Notes under the pieces: model-generated
The model's input: only the letters and a program-made list of their open reading frames with translations
The model's database searches: none
Told to the model about the DNA's origin: nothing
In this document: one piece after another, positions 16,751 to 25,408 of the stretch
Layout of the letters: each line of letters begins with the position of its first letter
How positions within the stretch are numbered: position 1 is the first letter of the stretch
Assembly (NCBI GenBank): GCA_017517325.1
Contig: JAFWZW010000001.1
Span: 1 to 54,071 of the forward strand
Length of the DNA stretch: 54,071 bases
Reading direction: 5' to 3'
Source: Clostridia bacterium
GTDB taxonomy: Bacteria > Bacillota > Clostridia > Oscillospirales > SIG627
Translations under genes and position numbers: made by a program

Positions 16751-18621
16751 ATTGCTTCATCCTCGTTTTCTTTCTTGTGATAATAGTCATAGATGCATGC
16801 GGCATCCCGTTCTGAAATTCCCTTCAGAGCCGCAAGCTCTTCACGGGTAGCACCGCGGACGGCCTTTACGCTCCCCAACTGCTTTAAAAGAAGCGATGCT
16901 TTTTTCTCACCGATTCCCGCAATGGCGGTCAGGCTTGAGGTTTTCACCGACTTTCTGCGGCGCACGTCCATACGGGAAAGGCTGAAACGGTGGACCTCCT
17001 CCTGAATGCCGTAAATAAACTGAAAGAGGGCAGCATCGTGCGCAATGGAAATATCGTGCTCCCCATCGGTCAGGCAACGGGTCTTGTGGAAGGCATCCTT
17101 CACCATTCCAAATACGGGAACGGAAAGAGCAGCGTCGGAAAGAGCGCGCTTTACAGCCGCAACCTGAGCAGCGGCACCGTCTACCAAAAAGAGATCCGGC
17201 AGAGGGGAAAAGGAGGCATCCCCATCCAGATAGCGGCGCAGTCTGCGGGAGATGGCTTCATACATACAGGCAGGGTCATCCGGAGCTTCCCGCTCAATGG
17301 AAAAGCTCTTATAGGCTTTTTTCAAAAACCTTCCCTTTTCTATGGCAATGATCCCTGCACTGATAGCGCTTGCACCCGAATTGGAAATATCGATACTCTC
17401 AATGCGTTCAGGCAGTACCTCAAGGGAAAGAAGGGTGGCAAGTGACACCAGTACCTTTTCATCTTTTTCAAATTGGGCACGGCGGTGAAGAGCGGCGGCT
17501 TTGGCATTGTCTTCCGCCATTTGCAGAAGCCCTCTTCCCTCTCCCCGTTCCGGTATACGCAAGCGAAGCTTTGCTTCCCCGGGGCGGGTCAGCACCTGGG
17601 AAAGAACGTCCGTCTCTTCCCCCCAAAGCTCTTTGGGAATGAGAAATTCACGGGGCATCATTTCCCTGCCGCGGTAAAGAGAAACCAAAAGCGCGGCAAA
17701 GCTTTCGGGTGATATGATCTCATCGGCACCGAAATGGAAGTTGGTACTATCCACCACGCTCCCCTCCCGAACGGAAAGGACATTGATACAACCGCCCAAT
17801 TCATCGGCAAAGGCACCGAATACGTCTGCATCAAAATGCAGATCCCGTACCACCTGACGGTTGCCTGAAAGTGCCTGCAAGGCGCGGATCTTATCACGCA
17901 GCTCCCCTGCACGTTCAAATTCCATATTTTCCGCGGCCTTTTCCATTTCCTCCGTAAGAAGACTGACGATCTTTTTGTGATCGTGACGGAAGAATAGAAT
18001 CACCTGACGGATCCGTTCTTCATATTCCTCGGGGGTAATGCTACCGGTACAAACGCCGACGCATTTTCCCAAATAATGGTAAAGGCAGGGTCGCCCTTTT
18101 CCGATATCCCGCGGGAACTGCTTTTTGCAGGTAGGTAGCAAAAACAGCTTATTGGCGGTATCAATGGCGCTGCGCACGGCACCCGAAGAGCTAAAGGGGC
18201 CGAAGTAACGATCCTTGGTGTTTCTCGGATCCCGCCGACGGGCAAAGGAAAGCCTTGGATAGGCTTCGCTCAAGGAAAGACGGATATAGGGATAATCCTT
18301 ATCATCCTTTAAGCGAATGTTGTATTTCGGCTGATGAAGCTTGATCTTTTCATTCTCCAGGATCAGCGCTTCCGCCTCAGAGGAGGTAACGATGGTTTGC
18401 AGATCGCAAATGCTTCGCACCAGGCGCTCCGTTTTGGCATTGTGCTTTCCCCGATTCTGAAAATAGCTGAGAACGCGGTTTTTCAGATTGCGGCTTTTGC
18501 CAACGTATAAGATGTTTCCCTTTTCACCGTAGTACAGATAGACACCGGGAAGAGCGGGCAGGCTCTTGACTTTTTCCAATAGATCTTCATATTTTAAGAT
18601 CTGGGGGACATATTCTTTCAT
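16747..18621 (-). CDS. uvrC: Excinuclease ABC subunit C
   Basis: Nucleotide excision repair endonuclease making the 3' and 5' incisions beside a lesion held by UvrAB. Domains in order: GIY-YIG nuclease (PGVYLYYGEKGNILYVGKS, where GIY-YIG appears as GVY-YVG), Cys-rich region (LYHYLGKCVGVCTG), UvrB-interacting UVR motif (EKAAENMEFERAGELRDKIRAL), RNase H-like nuclease with DISN and LFLVDGAAAQV, and a C-terminal helix-hairpin-helix pair. The start ATG at 18621 has TTGGAG upstream; a longer frame would run through the hpr terminator. 624 residues. It lies 50 bases after hpr and must rely on read-through or an unseen promoter. Confidence 0.96.
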   Translation of the reverse strand: MKEYVPQILKYEDLLEKVKSLPALPGVYLYYGEKGNILYVGKSRNLKNRVLSYFQNRGKHNAKTERLVRSICDLQTIVTSSEAEALILENEKIKLHQPKYNIRLKDDKDYPYIRLSLSEAYPRLSFARRRDPRNTKDRYFGPFSSSGAVRSAIDTANKLFLLPTCKKQFPRDIGKGRPCLYHYLGKCVGVCTGSITPEEYEERIRQVILFFRHDHKKIVSLLTEEMEKAAENMEFERAGELRDKIRALQALSGNRQVVRDLHFDADVFGAFADELGGCINVLSVREGSVVDSTNFHFGADEIISPESFAALLVSLYRGREMMPREFLIPKELWGEETDVLSQVLTRPGEAKLRLRIPERGEGRGLLQMAEDNAKAAALHRRAQFEKDEKVLVSLATLLSLEVLPERIESIDISNSGASAISAGIIAIEKGRFLKKAYKSFSIEREAPDDPACMYEAISRRLRRYLDGDASFSPLPDLFLVDGAAAQVAAVKRALSDAALSVPVFGMVKDAFHKTRCLTDGEHDISIAHDAALFQFIYGIQEEVHRFSLSRMDVRRRKSVKTSSLTAIAGIGEKKASLLLKQLGSVKAVRGATREELAALKGISERDAACIYDYYHKKENEDEAI

Positions 18622-18634
18622 AATTCTCCAAATA

Positions 18635-18666
18635 CGAAAAACCGCTTGCCTTTTGGGCAAGCGGTT
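18635..18666 (-). terminator. hpr terminator
   Basis: An 11-bp stem AACCGCTTGCC / GGCAAGCGGTT with a 5-base loop, followed by TTTTT on the minus strand. It fills most of the gap between the hpr stop and the uvrC start. Confidence 0.88.
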
Positions 18667-18671
18667 AAAAA

Positions 18672-18935
18672 TTAATCATTGAAGCCGGCGAGGATCAGAT
18701 TGGAAAGACCCTCCAGCGCATCTGCTTCGTCTGCACCGTCAGCAATAATATTGATTCGGGTGCCCTTGGTGATCCCCAAAGAGAGAATACCCAAAAGGGA
18801 CTTAGCGTTTGCTCGGCGGTCGCCGCATTCTACCCAAAGAGAGCTCTTGAAACTATTTGCTTTTTGAATGAAATAGGTTGCGGGTCTGGCGTGAAGACCG
18901 ACACTGTTCAAAACCGTAACTTCTTTTGAGATCAT
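18672..18935 (-). CDS. HPr family phosphocarrier
   Basis: Phosphocarrier of the PTS sugar system. The active-site His15 sits in GLHARPA (residues 13-19), so PEP-dependent phosphorylation by enzyme I is possible; the B. subtilis paralogue Crh lacks this His. Ser46 is present in AKSLLGILSLG, so HPr kinase could generate the P-Ser form that acts with CcpA. 87 residues, standard. AGGAGCC lies before the ATG. It is a single-gene unit with its own promoter and terminator; no enzyme I or ptsK gene is nearby. Confidence 0.94.
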   Translation of the reverse strand: MISKEVTVLNSVGLHARPATYFIQKANSFKSSLWVECGDRRANAKSLLGILSLGITKGTRINIIADGADEADALEGLSNLILAGFND

Positions 18936-18978
18936 AATTGGCTCCTATCGAAACAGTCCTTTGAAAAATATTAAAGTT

Positions 18979-19007
18979 AATATAACACAACTACGGGAAA
19001 AAAGCAA
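18979..19007 (-). promoter_or_regulatory. Sigma-A promoter of hpr
   Basis: The -35 is TTGCTT (19002-19007), the spacer is 17 bp and the -10 is TATATT (18979-18984). The -35 again lies in TTGCTTTTTTC, as at ftsZ and the ltaS-type gene. Confidence 0.75.
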
Positions 19008-19052
19008 GTATTTTCTTAAAATTTTGTCAAAAAGAGGGGTGAAACCTACGTT

Positions 19053-20294
19053 TTACAAAATTAAAGCACGCGCCATATCCAGCGCCTTAGAGGAAGCCAG
19101 CCGACAGATCCAGTCACGGTCGGCAGCACGATGCCCCAGTACCGTTCGGATGCAATTCTTTTTTTCTCCGAAAACCACCGCGATGTATACGGTACCAACG
19201 GGGTTTTCCTCGGTGCCTCCATCGGGCCCTGCAATGCCGGTAACGCCGATTCCAAGCTCAGCTCCTGAAAGGGCGCAAATCCCCTCTGCCATTTCAAGGG
19301 CACATTCCTTACTGTAGACACCGAAACGGGAAAGGGTTTCGGAGCGCACCCCCAAGCGGCGCACCTTTTCCTCCTCAAGATATGTGCAAAGCCCCAAGGG
19401 AAATACCCGTGAGGCACCGGGCACGGAGGTGATCCTGCGGGAAACGAGCCCACCCGTACAGCTTTCTGCGGTGGCAACGCGGATCCCTTTTGAAGCACAG
19501 GCTTCTACCAGCGCTTTTTCAAGATTCACTTCTCCCCTGCCGTAGCAATGATCCCCCACGCGGGCAAGGATCTCTTCAATGGCTCTCTCACACTTTTGGG
19601 AGGCTTCTTGCGCATTGGCACCTGCTGCCGTTACGTGAAGCTCCACCTCCCCGCCCCCTGCATAAGGGGCGATCATTACGGAAGGATCCGAAGTGGCAAG
19701 GTCGAAAAGCTCTTCATCCAAACGGGATTCGGCAATACCGTAAAAATGAAGGATCTCGGTTTTTCTTGCTTCGCCGCTGTACCGTTCAAGAAGTGGCAAT
19801 ACTCTGTTTTTAAAAATGGCTTTCATTTCTCCTGGGACACCGGGCAAAAGAATCGCGATCCCCTTTTCTCCCTCCAGCCAAAGGCCGGGGGCTGTGCCCC
19901 AATCGTTATCCAGAATACGGGCACCTTGGGGGACCTGCGCCTGACGAAGATTGTTTTCACTCATTTCCATCCCACGGCGCTGAAAATAAGCCTTCAGTTT
20001 TTGGGCTACCCTCTCATCCCTCAAAAGAGCAACGCCGAAAAGTTCTGCAGTTACGTCTCTTGTGATATCGTCGTAGGTAGGGCCAAGTCCACCGGTTACC
20101 ACCACCAGATGGGAACGGGAAAGAGCAAGGTCAAGAGTTGCGCGCAATTCCTCCGCGCAGTCACCGCAGGTCTGGCGAAAACGAAGGGAAAAGCCGATCT
20201 CCTTCAATTCCCGCGAAAGCCACGCGGCGTTGGTATCCACCACGTCACCCTGTAAAAGCTCTTCTCCCACAGATACAATTTCTGCTGTTTTCAT
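19053..20294 (-). CDS. cinA: CinA family protein (NMN amidohydrolase)
   Basis: Two domains. The N-terminal MoCF-like domain (EIVSVGEELLQGDVVDTNAAWLS; VVTGGLGPTYDDITRDVTAE) is linked in the family to ADP-ribose or NAD-derived pyrophosphate hydrolysis. The C-terminal CinA domain (ATAESCTGGLVSRRITSVPGAS; GVTGIAGPDGGT) deamidates nicotinamide mononucleotide in pyridine nucleotide salvage. 413 residues, full length. The start ATG at 20294 has CAGGAG 8 bases before it; the longer frame upstream runs into the cysS terminator. It is often found next to pgsA and recA in Firmicutes, as here. Confidence 0.95.
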   Translation of the reverse strand: MKTAEIVSVGEELLQGDVVDTNAAWLSRELKEIGFSLRFRQTCGDCAEELRATLDLALSRSHLVVVTGGLGPTYDDITRDVTAELFGVALLRDERVAQKLKAYFQRRGMEMSENNLRQAQVPQGARILDNDWGTAPGLWLEGEKGIAILLPGVPGEMKAIFKNRVLPLLERYSGEARKTEILHFYGIAESRLDEELFDLATSDPSVMIAPYAGGGEVELHVTAAGANAQEASQKCERAIEEILARVGDHCYGRGEVNLEKALVEACASKGIRVATAESCTGGLVSRRITSVPGASRVFPLGLCTYLEEEKVRRLGVRSETLSRFGVYSKECALEMAEGICALSGAELGIGVTGIAGPDGGTEENPVGTVYIAVVFGEKKNCIRTVLGHRAADRDWICRLASSKALDMARALIL

Positions 20295-20313
20295 AATCAA
20301 ATCTCCTGAATGA

Positions 20314-20342
20314 AGAAAGCACCGCAGGCGGTGCTTTCTTTC
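20314..20342 (-). terminator. cysS terminator
   Basis: Inverted repeat AGAAAGCACCGC / GCGGTGCTTTCT with a very short centre, just after the cysS stop on the minus strand. The T-tract is interrupted (TTTCTTC), so read-through into cinA is likely. Confidence 0.65.
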
Positions 20343-20352
20343 TTTGATCGGG

Positions 20353-21753
20353 TTATGCGCGGTGCCACTTGGCGCCGGCGGGGGTATCCTCGATGACGAT
20401 GCCGTTTTCCGTAAGAAGGGAGCGGATCTCATCGGCACGGGCATAATTCTTTTCTTTCTTAGCAGCGGCTCTTTCTGCTAAAAGTGCCTCGATCTTTTCA
20501 TCGTCAAAGCCGTCCTTCACTTCTTCCTCAGGCTTCAGGAAACCAAGGAGGCCGCAGATCTCTTCATAGAATGCAAGGATCTGCTCCAGCACCTCACGGC
20601 TTCTGGTGCTTTGCAGGAAGATGTTGATGTCCTTCACGGCTTCAAAGAGTACGGCAACACCGTCTGCGGTGTTGAAATCGTCATCCATTACGGTGACAAA
20701 TTCTTCTCTTCTCTTATCAAGACCTGCAAGGAAAGCCTTTTCTTCTTCCGTTATGACCCCTTCGCTGTTCTTCAGAAGGAAACGGAGGTTTTCTTCGCAG
20801 TTGTAAAGGCGCTGAACGGAGCTTTGCGCCTGACCCAAGATCTCTGCAGAGAAGTTCACAGGGCTCTTGTAGTGAGCGGAAAGAATAAAGTAACGGATGG
20901 CAGCATAGCCGTATTTTTCGGCAGCATCCCGAACGGTAAAGAAGTTACCCAAGGATTTGCTCATTTTCTTATTATCAACGTTGATAAAGCCGTTATGTAC
21001 CCAGAAGCGGCAGAAGGGCACGTCAAATGCACCTTCGGACTGGGCGATCTCGTTTTCGTGGTGTGGGAAGGTGAGATCGACGCCGCCGCAATGGATATCA
21101 ATGGTCTTGCCAAGGTACTTATCCACCATGGCTGAGCATTCGATATGCCAACCGGGTCTACCCTTGCCCCAGGGGGATTCCCAGAAGGGCTCGCCGGGCT
21201 TGGATGCCTTCCAAAGGGCAAAGTCCAGAGGGTCTTTCTTAATATCGGAAACGTCGATGCGGGCACCGCTTTCCAGATCGTCGATATTCTTGCCGGAAAG
21301 CTTTCCGTAGCCCTTAAAGGAACGGGCGGAATAATACACGTCACCCTGAGATTCATAGGCGTGGCCTTTTTCAACGAGGGTCTCGATGATGCTGATGATG
21401 GAATCAATATTCTCGGTTGCTCTGGGATGGAAGGTGGCAGGCTCAACGCCGAGCCCCTTGGCATCCACGAAATACTCTTCGATATAGCGGTCAGCCACCT
21501 CTTTGACGGTGGTTCCCTCTTCTGCGGCACGGCGGATCATTTTATCGTCAATATCCGTAAAGTTCTGAACGAAATCCACCTTATTTCCGCGATACTCCAG
21601 ATAACGGCGGAGCAGATCAAAGGTCACAAAGCAACGGGCGTTGCCCACGTGAAAATAATTATAAACGGTAGGACCGCAGGCGTACATTCTGACGTATTGA
21701 TCCTTTTGATCCAGTTCTTCTTTTTTGCCGGTCAGATCGTTAAACAGTTTCAT
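20353..21753 (-). CDS. cysS: Cysteinyl-tRNA synthetase
   Basis: Class I aminoacyl-tRNA synthetase charging tRNA-Cys in the cytoplasm. The zinc and ATP site region reads MYACGPTVYNYFHVGNAR (the HIGH motif appears as HVGN), then TDIDDKMI, GRPGWHIECSAM, the HHENEIAQSE zinc motif and KMSKSLGNF (the KMSKS loop) around residue 265. 466 residues, normal. AAGGAGATACT precedes the ATG. It lies 17 bases after pgsA at the end of the recA operon. Confidence 0.98.
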   Translation of the reverse strand: MKLFNDLTGKKEELDQKDQYVRMYACGPTVYNYFHVGNARCFVTFDLLRRYLEYRGNKVDFVQNFTDIDDKMIRRAAEEGTTVKEVADRYIEEYFVDAKGLGVEPATFHPRATENIDSIISIIETLVEKGHAYESQGDVYYSARSFKGYGKLSGKNIDDLESGARIDVSDIKKDPLDFALWKASKPGEPFWESPWGKGRPGWHIECSAMVDKYLGKTIDIHCGGVDLTFPHHENEIAQSEGAFDVPFCRFWVHNGFINVDNKKMSKSLGNFFTVRDAAEKYGYAAIRYFILSAHYKSPVNFSAEILGQAQSSVQRLYNCEENLRFLLKNSEGVITEEEKAFLAGLDKRREEFVTVMDDDFNTADGVAVLFEAVKDINIFLQSTRSREVLEQILAFYEEICGLLGFLKPEEEVKDGFDDEKIEALLAERAAAKKEKNYARADEIRSLLTENGIVIEDTPAGAKWHRA

Positions 21754-21770
21754 AGTATCTCCTTGAGGAT

Positions 21771-22367
21771 TTATTTGGTAGGATCAAGATAGCTCCAATA
21801 GCTCTTGATATAATCATAGCCGGAAATAATGGTGAGGAGCGCCATTACCACCGTAGAGATCCAGGTTAAAATACTTCCGGGAATAAAGGGAAAAAGCACG
21901 GGCTCCAGCATGACCACCATTGCCCAGATGCACTGGGAGAAGGTTTTAGCTTTGCCGTACCAACTGGCGGCAATGACCACAGGCTTGGGACTTCCCATTA
22001 CCACCAGACGAAGAGAGGTGATGGCAAGTTCACGGAAGATCACGATGGCACCGCTGATCACAAGGGCAATGTGCAAAGCGGCATTTCCCGTATACATCGG
22101 CGAGGAAACGAAGACCAGAATGGCGGAAAAGACCAAAAACTTATCAGCCAAAGGGTCCATAAATTTACCGAAATCGGTAATAAGGTGATACTTTCTTGCA
22201 ATTTTTCCATCGGCAAAATCGGTGATGGCGGCAGCGGCAAAGATCAGCGCGGCAACGATGCGGGAGATGACCTCACCGTATTCACCGGGAAAGCGAAACA
22301 AACCGAAGAACAAAAACAAAGGTACCATCAAAATGCGGACAATAGTAAGTTTATTTGGTAGATTCAT
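21771..22367 (-). CDS. pgsA: CDP-diacylglycerol-glycerol-3-phosphate 3-phosphatidyltransferase PgsA
   Basis: Membrane enzyme making phosphatidylglycerophosphate, the precursor of phosphatidylglycerol, which is also the donor used by the LtaS-type enzyme in this window. The CDP-alcohol phosphotransferase signature D-G-x2-A-R-x8-G-x3-D-x3-D is complete (from ADGKIARKY to MDPLADK). Five or six hydrophobic segments; 198 residues. The ATG overlaps the rimO stop by four bases, and GAGGTTAG lies upstream. Confidence 0.95.
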   Translation of the reverse strand: MNLPNKLTIVRILMVPLFLFFGLFRFPGEYGEVISRIVAALIFAAAAITDFADGKIARKYHLITDFGKFMDPLADKFLVFSAILVFVSSPMYTGNAALHIALVISGAIVIFRELAITSLRLVVMGSPKPVVIAASWYGKAKTFSQCIWAMVVMLEPVLFPFIPGSILTWISTVVMALLTIISGYDYIKSYWSYLDPTK

Positions 22368-23698
22368 TTTCTAACCTCTTTTCCTATCAAATCATATTCC
22401 ATAACTTCCTCAACGAGAACGGAAACGTATTCGCCCACGGGAAGTTCTTTTTTGCCTGAAGTAAAGTAGACCACACCGTCGATCTCGGGTGCGTGGAAAG
22501 CAGTTCTGCCGAAATACATTTTCACACCGGGGTCGTACCCTTCCACCACCACGTCCCAGGTTTTACCTACAAAGGAAGCGTTATACTCCTCTGTAATGGC
22601 AAGCTGAGTCTGCATAATAGAGGTGAGCCTTCCATCCTTGGTTTTCTGGGTGGTTCGGTTTTCCATAGAGTAAGCGGGGGTTCCTTCTTCTCTGGAATAA
22701 ATAAAGGCACCGAGCCTTGCAAAGCGGGTATCCTTTACAAAGTGAGAAAGCTGGGAAAAATCACGATCCTTTTCACCGGGGAATCCAAGCATTACCGTAG
22801 TACGGATGGCAATATCCGGCATAGCACCCCGAAGGAGGCTGATGGCATTTTCGATGGCTTCTCTCCCCCCGTGTCGGTTCATATTTTTCAAAACCTCATC
22901 GGAAATATGCTGAATGGGAAGATCAATGTAATGGCAGATGTTTTCGTGAGAGGCCATGGTGCGGCAAAGCTCCTCCGTTACCTTATCGGGGTAGCAATAC
23001 ATCAGGCGGATCCAGCGGAAGCCAAGCTCCTTCGATGCAAGCTTTTCCAAAAGCTCGGGAAGGGCCAATCTGCCGTACAGATCAAGGCCGTAAACGGTGG
23101 TATCCTGCGCAACCACGCAGATCTCACGAATACCCATTTGAGAAATGGATTTTGCTTCCTCCAGAATGCTTTCCATAGGTCGGGAACGGAGATTTCCGCG
23201 AATGCCCGGAATGGCGCAGTAGGAGCAGCGATTGTTGCACCCCTCCGCAATGCGAAGGTAAGCAAAGCTTTCGTGGGTAAAAACGCGGTCACCTTCAAGC
23301 GCCAGCGTTTCGGGCTCGGAATGGCGGAAGTATTTTTCTCCCTTCATCACAGCCTCAATGGCCTCGCAAATATGAACCTCTTCCCCAAGGGAAAGGGCGG
23401 CATCCACCTCCGGGAGGCTTTCTTCTAATTCGGTAAAATAGCGCTGTGCCATACAACCCGTGACGATGATGCCGCGAAGGCTGCGGTTTTCCTTGAGCCA
23501 GGCAAGATCCAAAATATTCTCGATGCCCTCCTCCTTTGCGCTTTCAATAAACGCACAGGTGTTGACGATGACCACGTCTGCCTGGGTATCCTCAGGCACG
23601 ATCTCGTAGCCCGCCTGAGCCACTCTTGCCAGCATCATTTCACAGTCTACCTCGTTTTTGGGGCAGCCCAGCGATACAAATCCTACTTTTGCTTGCAT
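22364..23698 (-). CDS. rimO: Ribosomal protein S12 methylthiotransferase RimO
   Basis: Radical SAM methylthiotransferase that modifies an aspartate of ribosomal protein S12. The N-terminal UPF0004 domain starts KVGFVSLGCPKNEVDCE with its cluster cysteines. The radical SAM motif CNNRCSYCAIP (CxxxCxxC) follows at ~150, and a C-terminal TRAM domain at ~380-444. The SLGCPKN signature separates RimO from MiaB. The start ATG at 23698 has AAAGGA upstream; the longer frame is unsupported. 444 residues. It lies 10 bases after recX. Confidence 0.95.
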   Translation of the reverse strand: MQAKVGFVSLGCPKNEVDCEMMLARVAQAGYEIVPEDTQADVVIVNTCAFIESAKEEGIENILDLAWLKENRSLRGIIVTGCMAQRYFTELEESLPEVDAALSLGEEVHICEAIEAVMKGEKYFRHSEPETLALEGDRVFTHESFAYLRIAEGCNNRCSYCAIPGIRGNLRSRPMESILEEAKSISQMGIREICVVAQDTTVYGLDLYGRLALPELLEKLASKELGFRWIRLMYCYPDKVTEELCRTMASHENICHYIDLPIQHISDEVLKNMNRHGGREAIENAISLLRGAMPDIAIRTTVMLGFPGEKDRDFSQLSHFVKDTRFARLGAFIYSREEGTPAYSMENRTTQKTKDGRLTSIMQTQLAITEEYNASFVGKTWDVVVEGYDPGVKMYFGRTAFHAPEIDGVVYFTSGKKELPVGEYVSVLVEEVMEYDLIGKEVRK

Positions 23699-23708
23699 TG
23701 CATTCCTT

Positions 23709-24203
23709 TCAATCCGAAAAAGTACTGTCTTCTCCGGAAAAAGCATCCACCGCTTCTCTTGCGGTACTGAAATCATATCCTTGACGGACCAGATGATCCA
23801 TCAGTTTTTTTCTGCCTTGGGGCGTTTGTGCCAGTGCCGCGGCTCCCGTTTTTTTTGTAAGGAGTGCCTTGGCACGGGCGGTATAATCCACGCTTCTGTT
23901 CAAAGCCGCCTCAACGTATTGAAGAGGAAATCGGTGGCGGGTGAGCGTTTCCCGTATTTTGCGGGGACCCGCCAAAGCCAGATCCAGCTTTCTTACGGCA
24001 ATTCTTAAATAGCGCTTATCATCCAAAAAGCCCTCATCCTTCAAAAGTGCCACTACACGCTCCGCCACTTCCGACGGAAAGCCCGTGTTCTTTCGGCGAG
24101 GATCCACAAGATACGCCAGCATCTCCGCGCAGGTCATATCCCCCACGGAAAGGCGGTAAAGCGCTTTATTGGTGCAGGAGGAAAGCTCCTTAGGGATCTG
24201 CAT
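23709..24203 (-). CDS. recX: RecX-type recombination regulator
   Basis: Small basic all-helical protein that modulates RecA filaments. Three-helix repeats of the RecX family are visible, for example ALYRLSVGDMTCAEMLAYL, VVALLKDEGFLDDKRYLR and LMDHLVRQGYDFSTAREAV. 164 residues. Its ATG overlaps the prs stop by one base (TGATG). It sits in the recA transcription unit with only prs in between, which supports the call. Sequence divergence is high in this family. Confidence 0.85.
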   Translation of the reverse strand: MQIPKELSSCTNKALYRLSVGDMTCAEMLAYLVDPRRKNTGFPSEVAERVVALLKDEGFLDDKRYLRIAVRKLDLALAGPRKIRETLTRHRFPLQYVEAALNRSVDYTARAKALLTKKTGAAALAQTPQGRKKLMDHLVRQGYDFSTAREAVDAFSGEDSTFSD

Positions 24204-25369
24204 CAGCGCAGGCCGCGCTTTTTCAGAAGGGCGTTGATCTTTTCGTGGGGATCCAGCAAAGCCGCAACTGAAAGATTGTGGTTGAGAGCGGCGATGATGT
24301 AAGCCAGATATTTGGAGACGTCAACCTCGTGGAACCAAGCCTTGGAACGGGTCTCCTGAGAAATGTAGGTCAGGTTGGTACCGAAGATACCGTCCAGCAC
24401 ACCGTCTGCCACGGCCTTATCGATCTTATCGTAGCCGGCAGTAAAGATGGCGTAGGTAGCGTAAGCGAAGACGCGGTTTGCCTTGCGGCGCTTCATTTCA
24501 TAGGCGATATCCAGAACGGAATCACCGGAGGCGATGATATCGTCTGCAATGAACACGTCCTTTCCTTCCATGGATTCACCCAGATACTCGTGGGCAACGA
24601 TGGGATTTCTGCCTTCCACAACGCGGGAATAGTCTCTTCTCTTATAGAACATACCCATATTGACGCCCAAAACGGAAGCGTAATACATATTGCGGTTGAT
24701 GGCGCCTTCATCGGGGCTGACTACCATAAAGTTATCCTTGCAGGGGGCAAGGTCGGGATATGCTCTGAACAGAGCCTTGATCACCTGATAGTAGGGCATA
24801 AAATTATCAAAGCCCATCAGGGGAACGGCATTCTGAACTCTGGGATCGTGTGCGTCGAAGGTAACCAGATTCTCTACACCCATGCTATGCATTTCCTGCA
24901 AGGAATAGGCGCAATCCAGAGATTCACGGTAGCTTCTTCTGTGCTGTCTGCCACCGTAGAGCATAGGCATAATCACGTTGAGACGGTTCTGTCTGCCGCT
25001 GGCCGCCTGAATGATGCGCTTCAGATCCTGATAATGATCGTCGGAACTCATACGGTTTTCCTGACCGAACATTTTATAGCGAACGTTGTAGTTGCCCACG
25101 TCCACCATAACGAACAGGTCGTCACCGCGCACGGATTCATAAATGATGCCCTTTGCTTCACCGGAGGTAAAGCGGGGACATTCGGCGGGAAGCAGGAAGG
25201 TATCGTACTGATCCCATCCTGCCATTTTTGCCCAGGAAACCAGGTAATAGTCAACTTTTTTTGCAAGCTCGCTTGCACCCTCAAGGCTGATGATCTTCAG
25301 AGGAGCAACGCGATCCTGCTCCTTAAATACGTCTTCAGCAGTGATCTTCTGTCCAGGCATTGTAATCAT
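24203..25369 (-). CDS. prs: Ribose-phosphate pyrophosphokinase (long clostridial-type form)
   Basis: Makes PRPP from ribose-5-phosphate and ATP for nucleotide, His, Trp and NAD synthesis. The PRPP-binding loop appears as VFIADDIIASGDSVLD, and the flexible-loop and ATP regions are recognisable (YGGRQHRRSYRESLDC; VTFDAHDP; VVSPDEGAINR). At 388 residues it is about 70 longer than the classic ~315-residue enzyme, with an extended N-terminus, and its loops depart from the textbook sequence. It appears to be the divergent long Prs class seen in Clostridia. It lies 39 bases after recA and overlaps recX. Confidence 0.88.
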   Translation of the reverse strand: MITMPGQKITAEDVFKEQDRVAPLKIISLEGASELAKKVDYYLVSWAKMAGWDQYDTFLLPAECPRFTSGEAKGIIYESVRGDDLFVMVDVGNYNVRYKMFGQENRMSSDDHYQDLKRIIQAASGRQNRLNVIMPMLYGGRQHRRSYRESLDCAYSLQEMHSMGVENLVTFDAHDPRVQNAVPLMGFDNFMPYYQVIKALFRAYPDLAPCKDNFMVVSPDEGAINRNMYYASVLGVNMGMFYKRRDYSRVVEGRNPIVAHEYLGESMEGKDVFIADDIIASGDSVLDIAYEMKRRKANRVFAYATYAIFTAGYDKIDKAVADGVLDGIFGTNLTYISQETRSKAWFHEVDVSKYLAYIIAALNHNLSVAALLDPHEKINALLKKRGLR

Positions 25370-25408
25370 AATTTTTTCCGTCCTTCTCTATCAAATCTTA
25401 TGTCAAAA

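Noticed and set aside
18622-18660. N-terminal extension of uvrC
   Set aside because: It would translate the hpr terminator stem; the ATG at 18621 has its own binding site and matches family starts.
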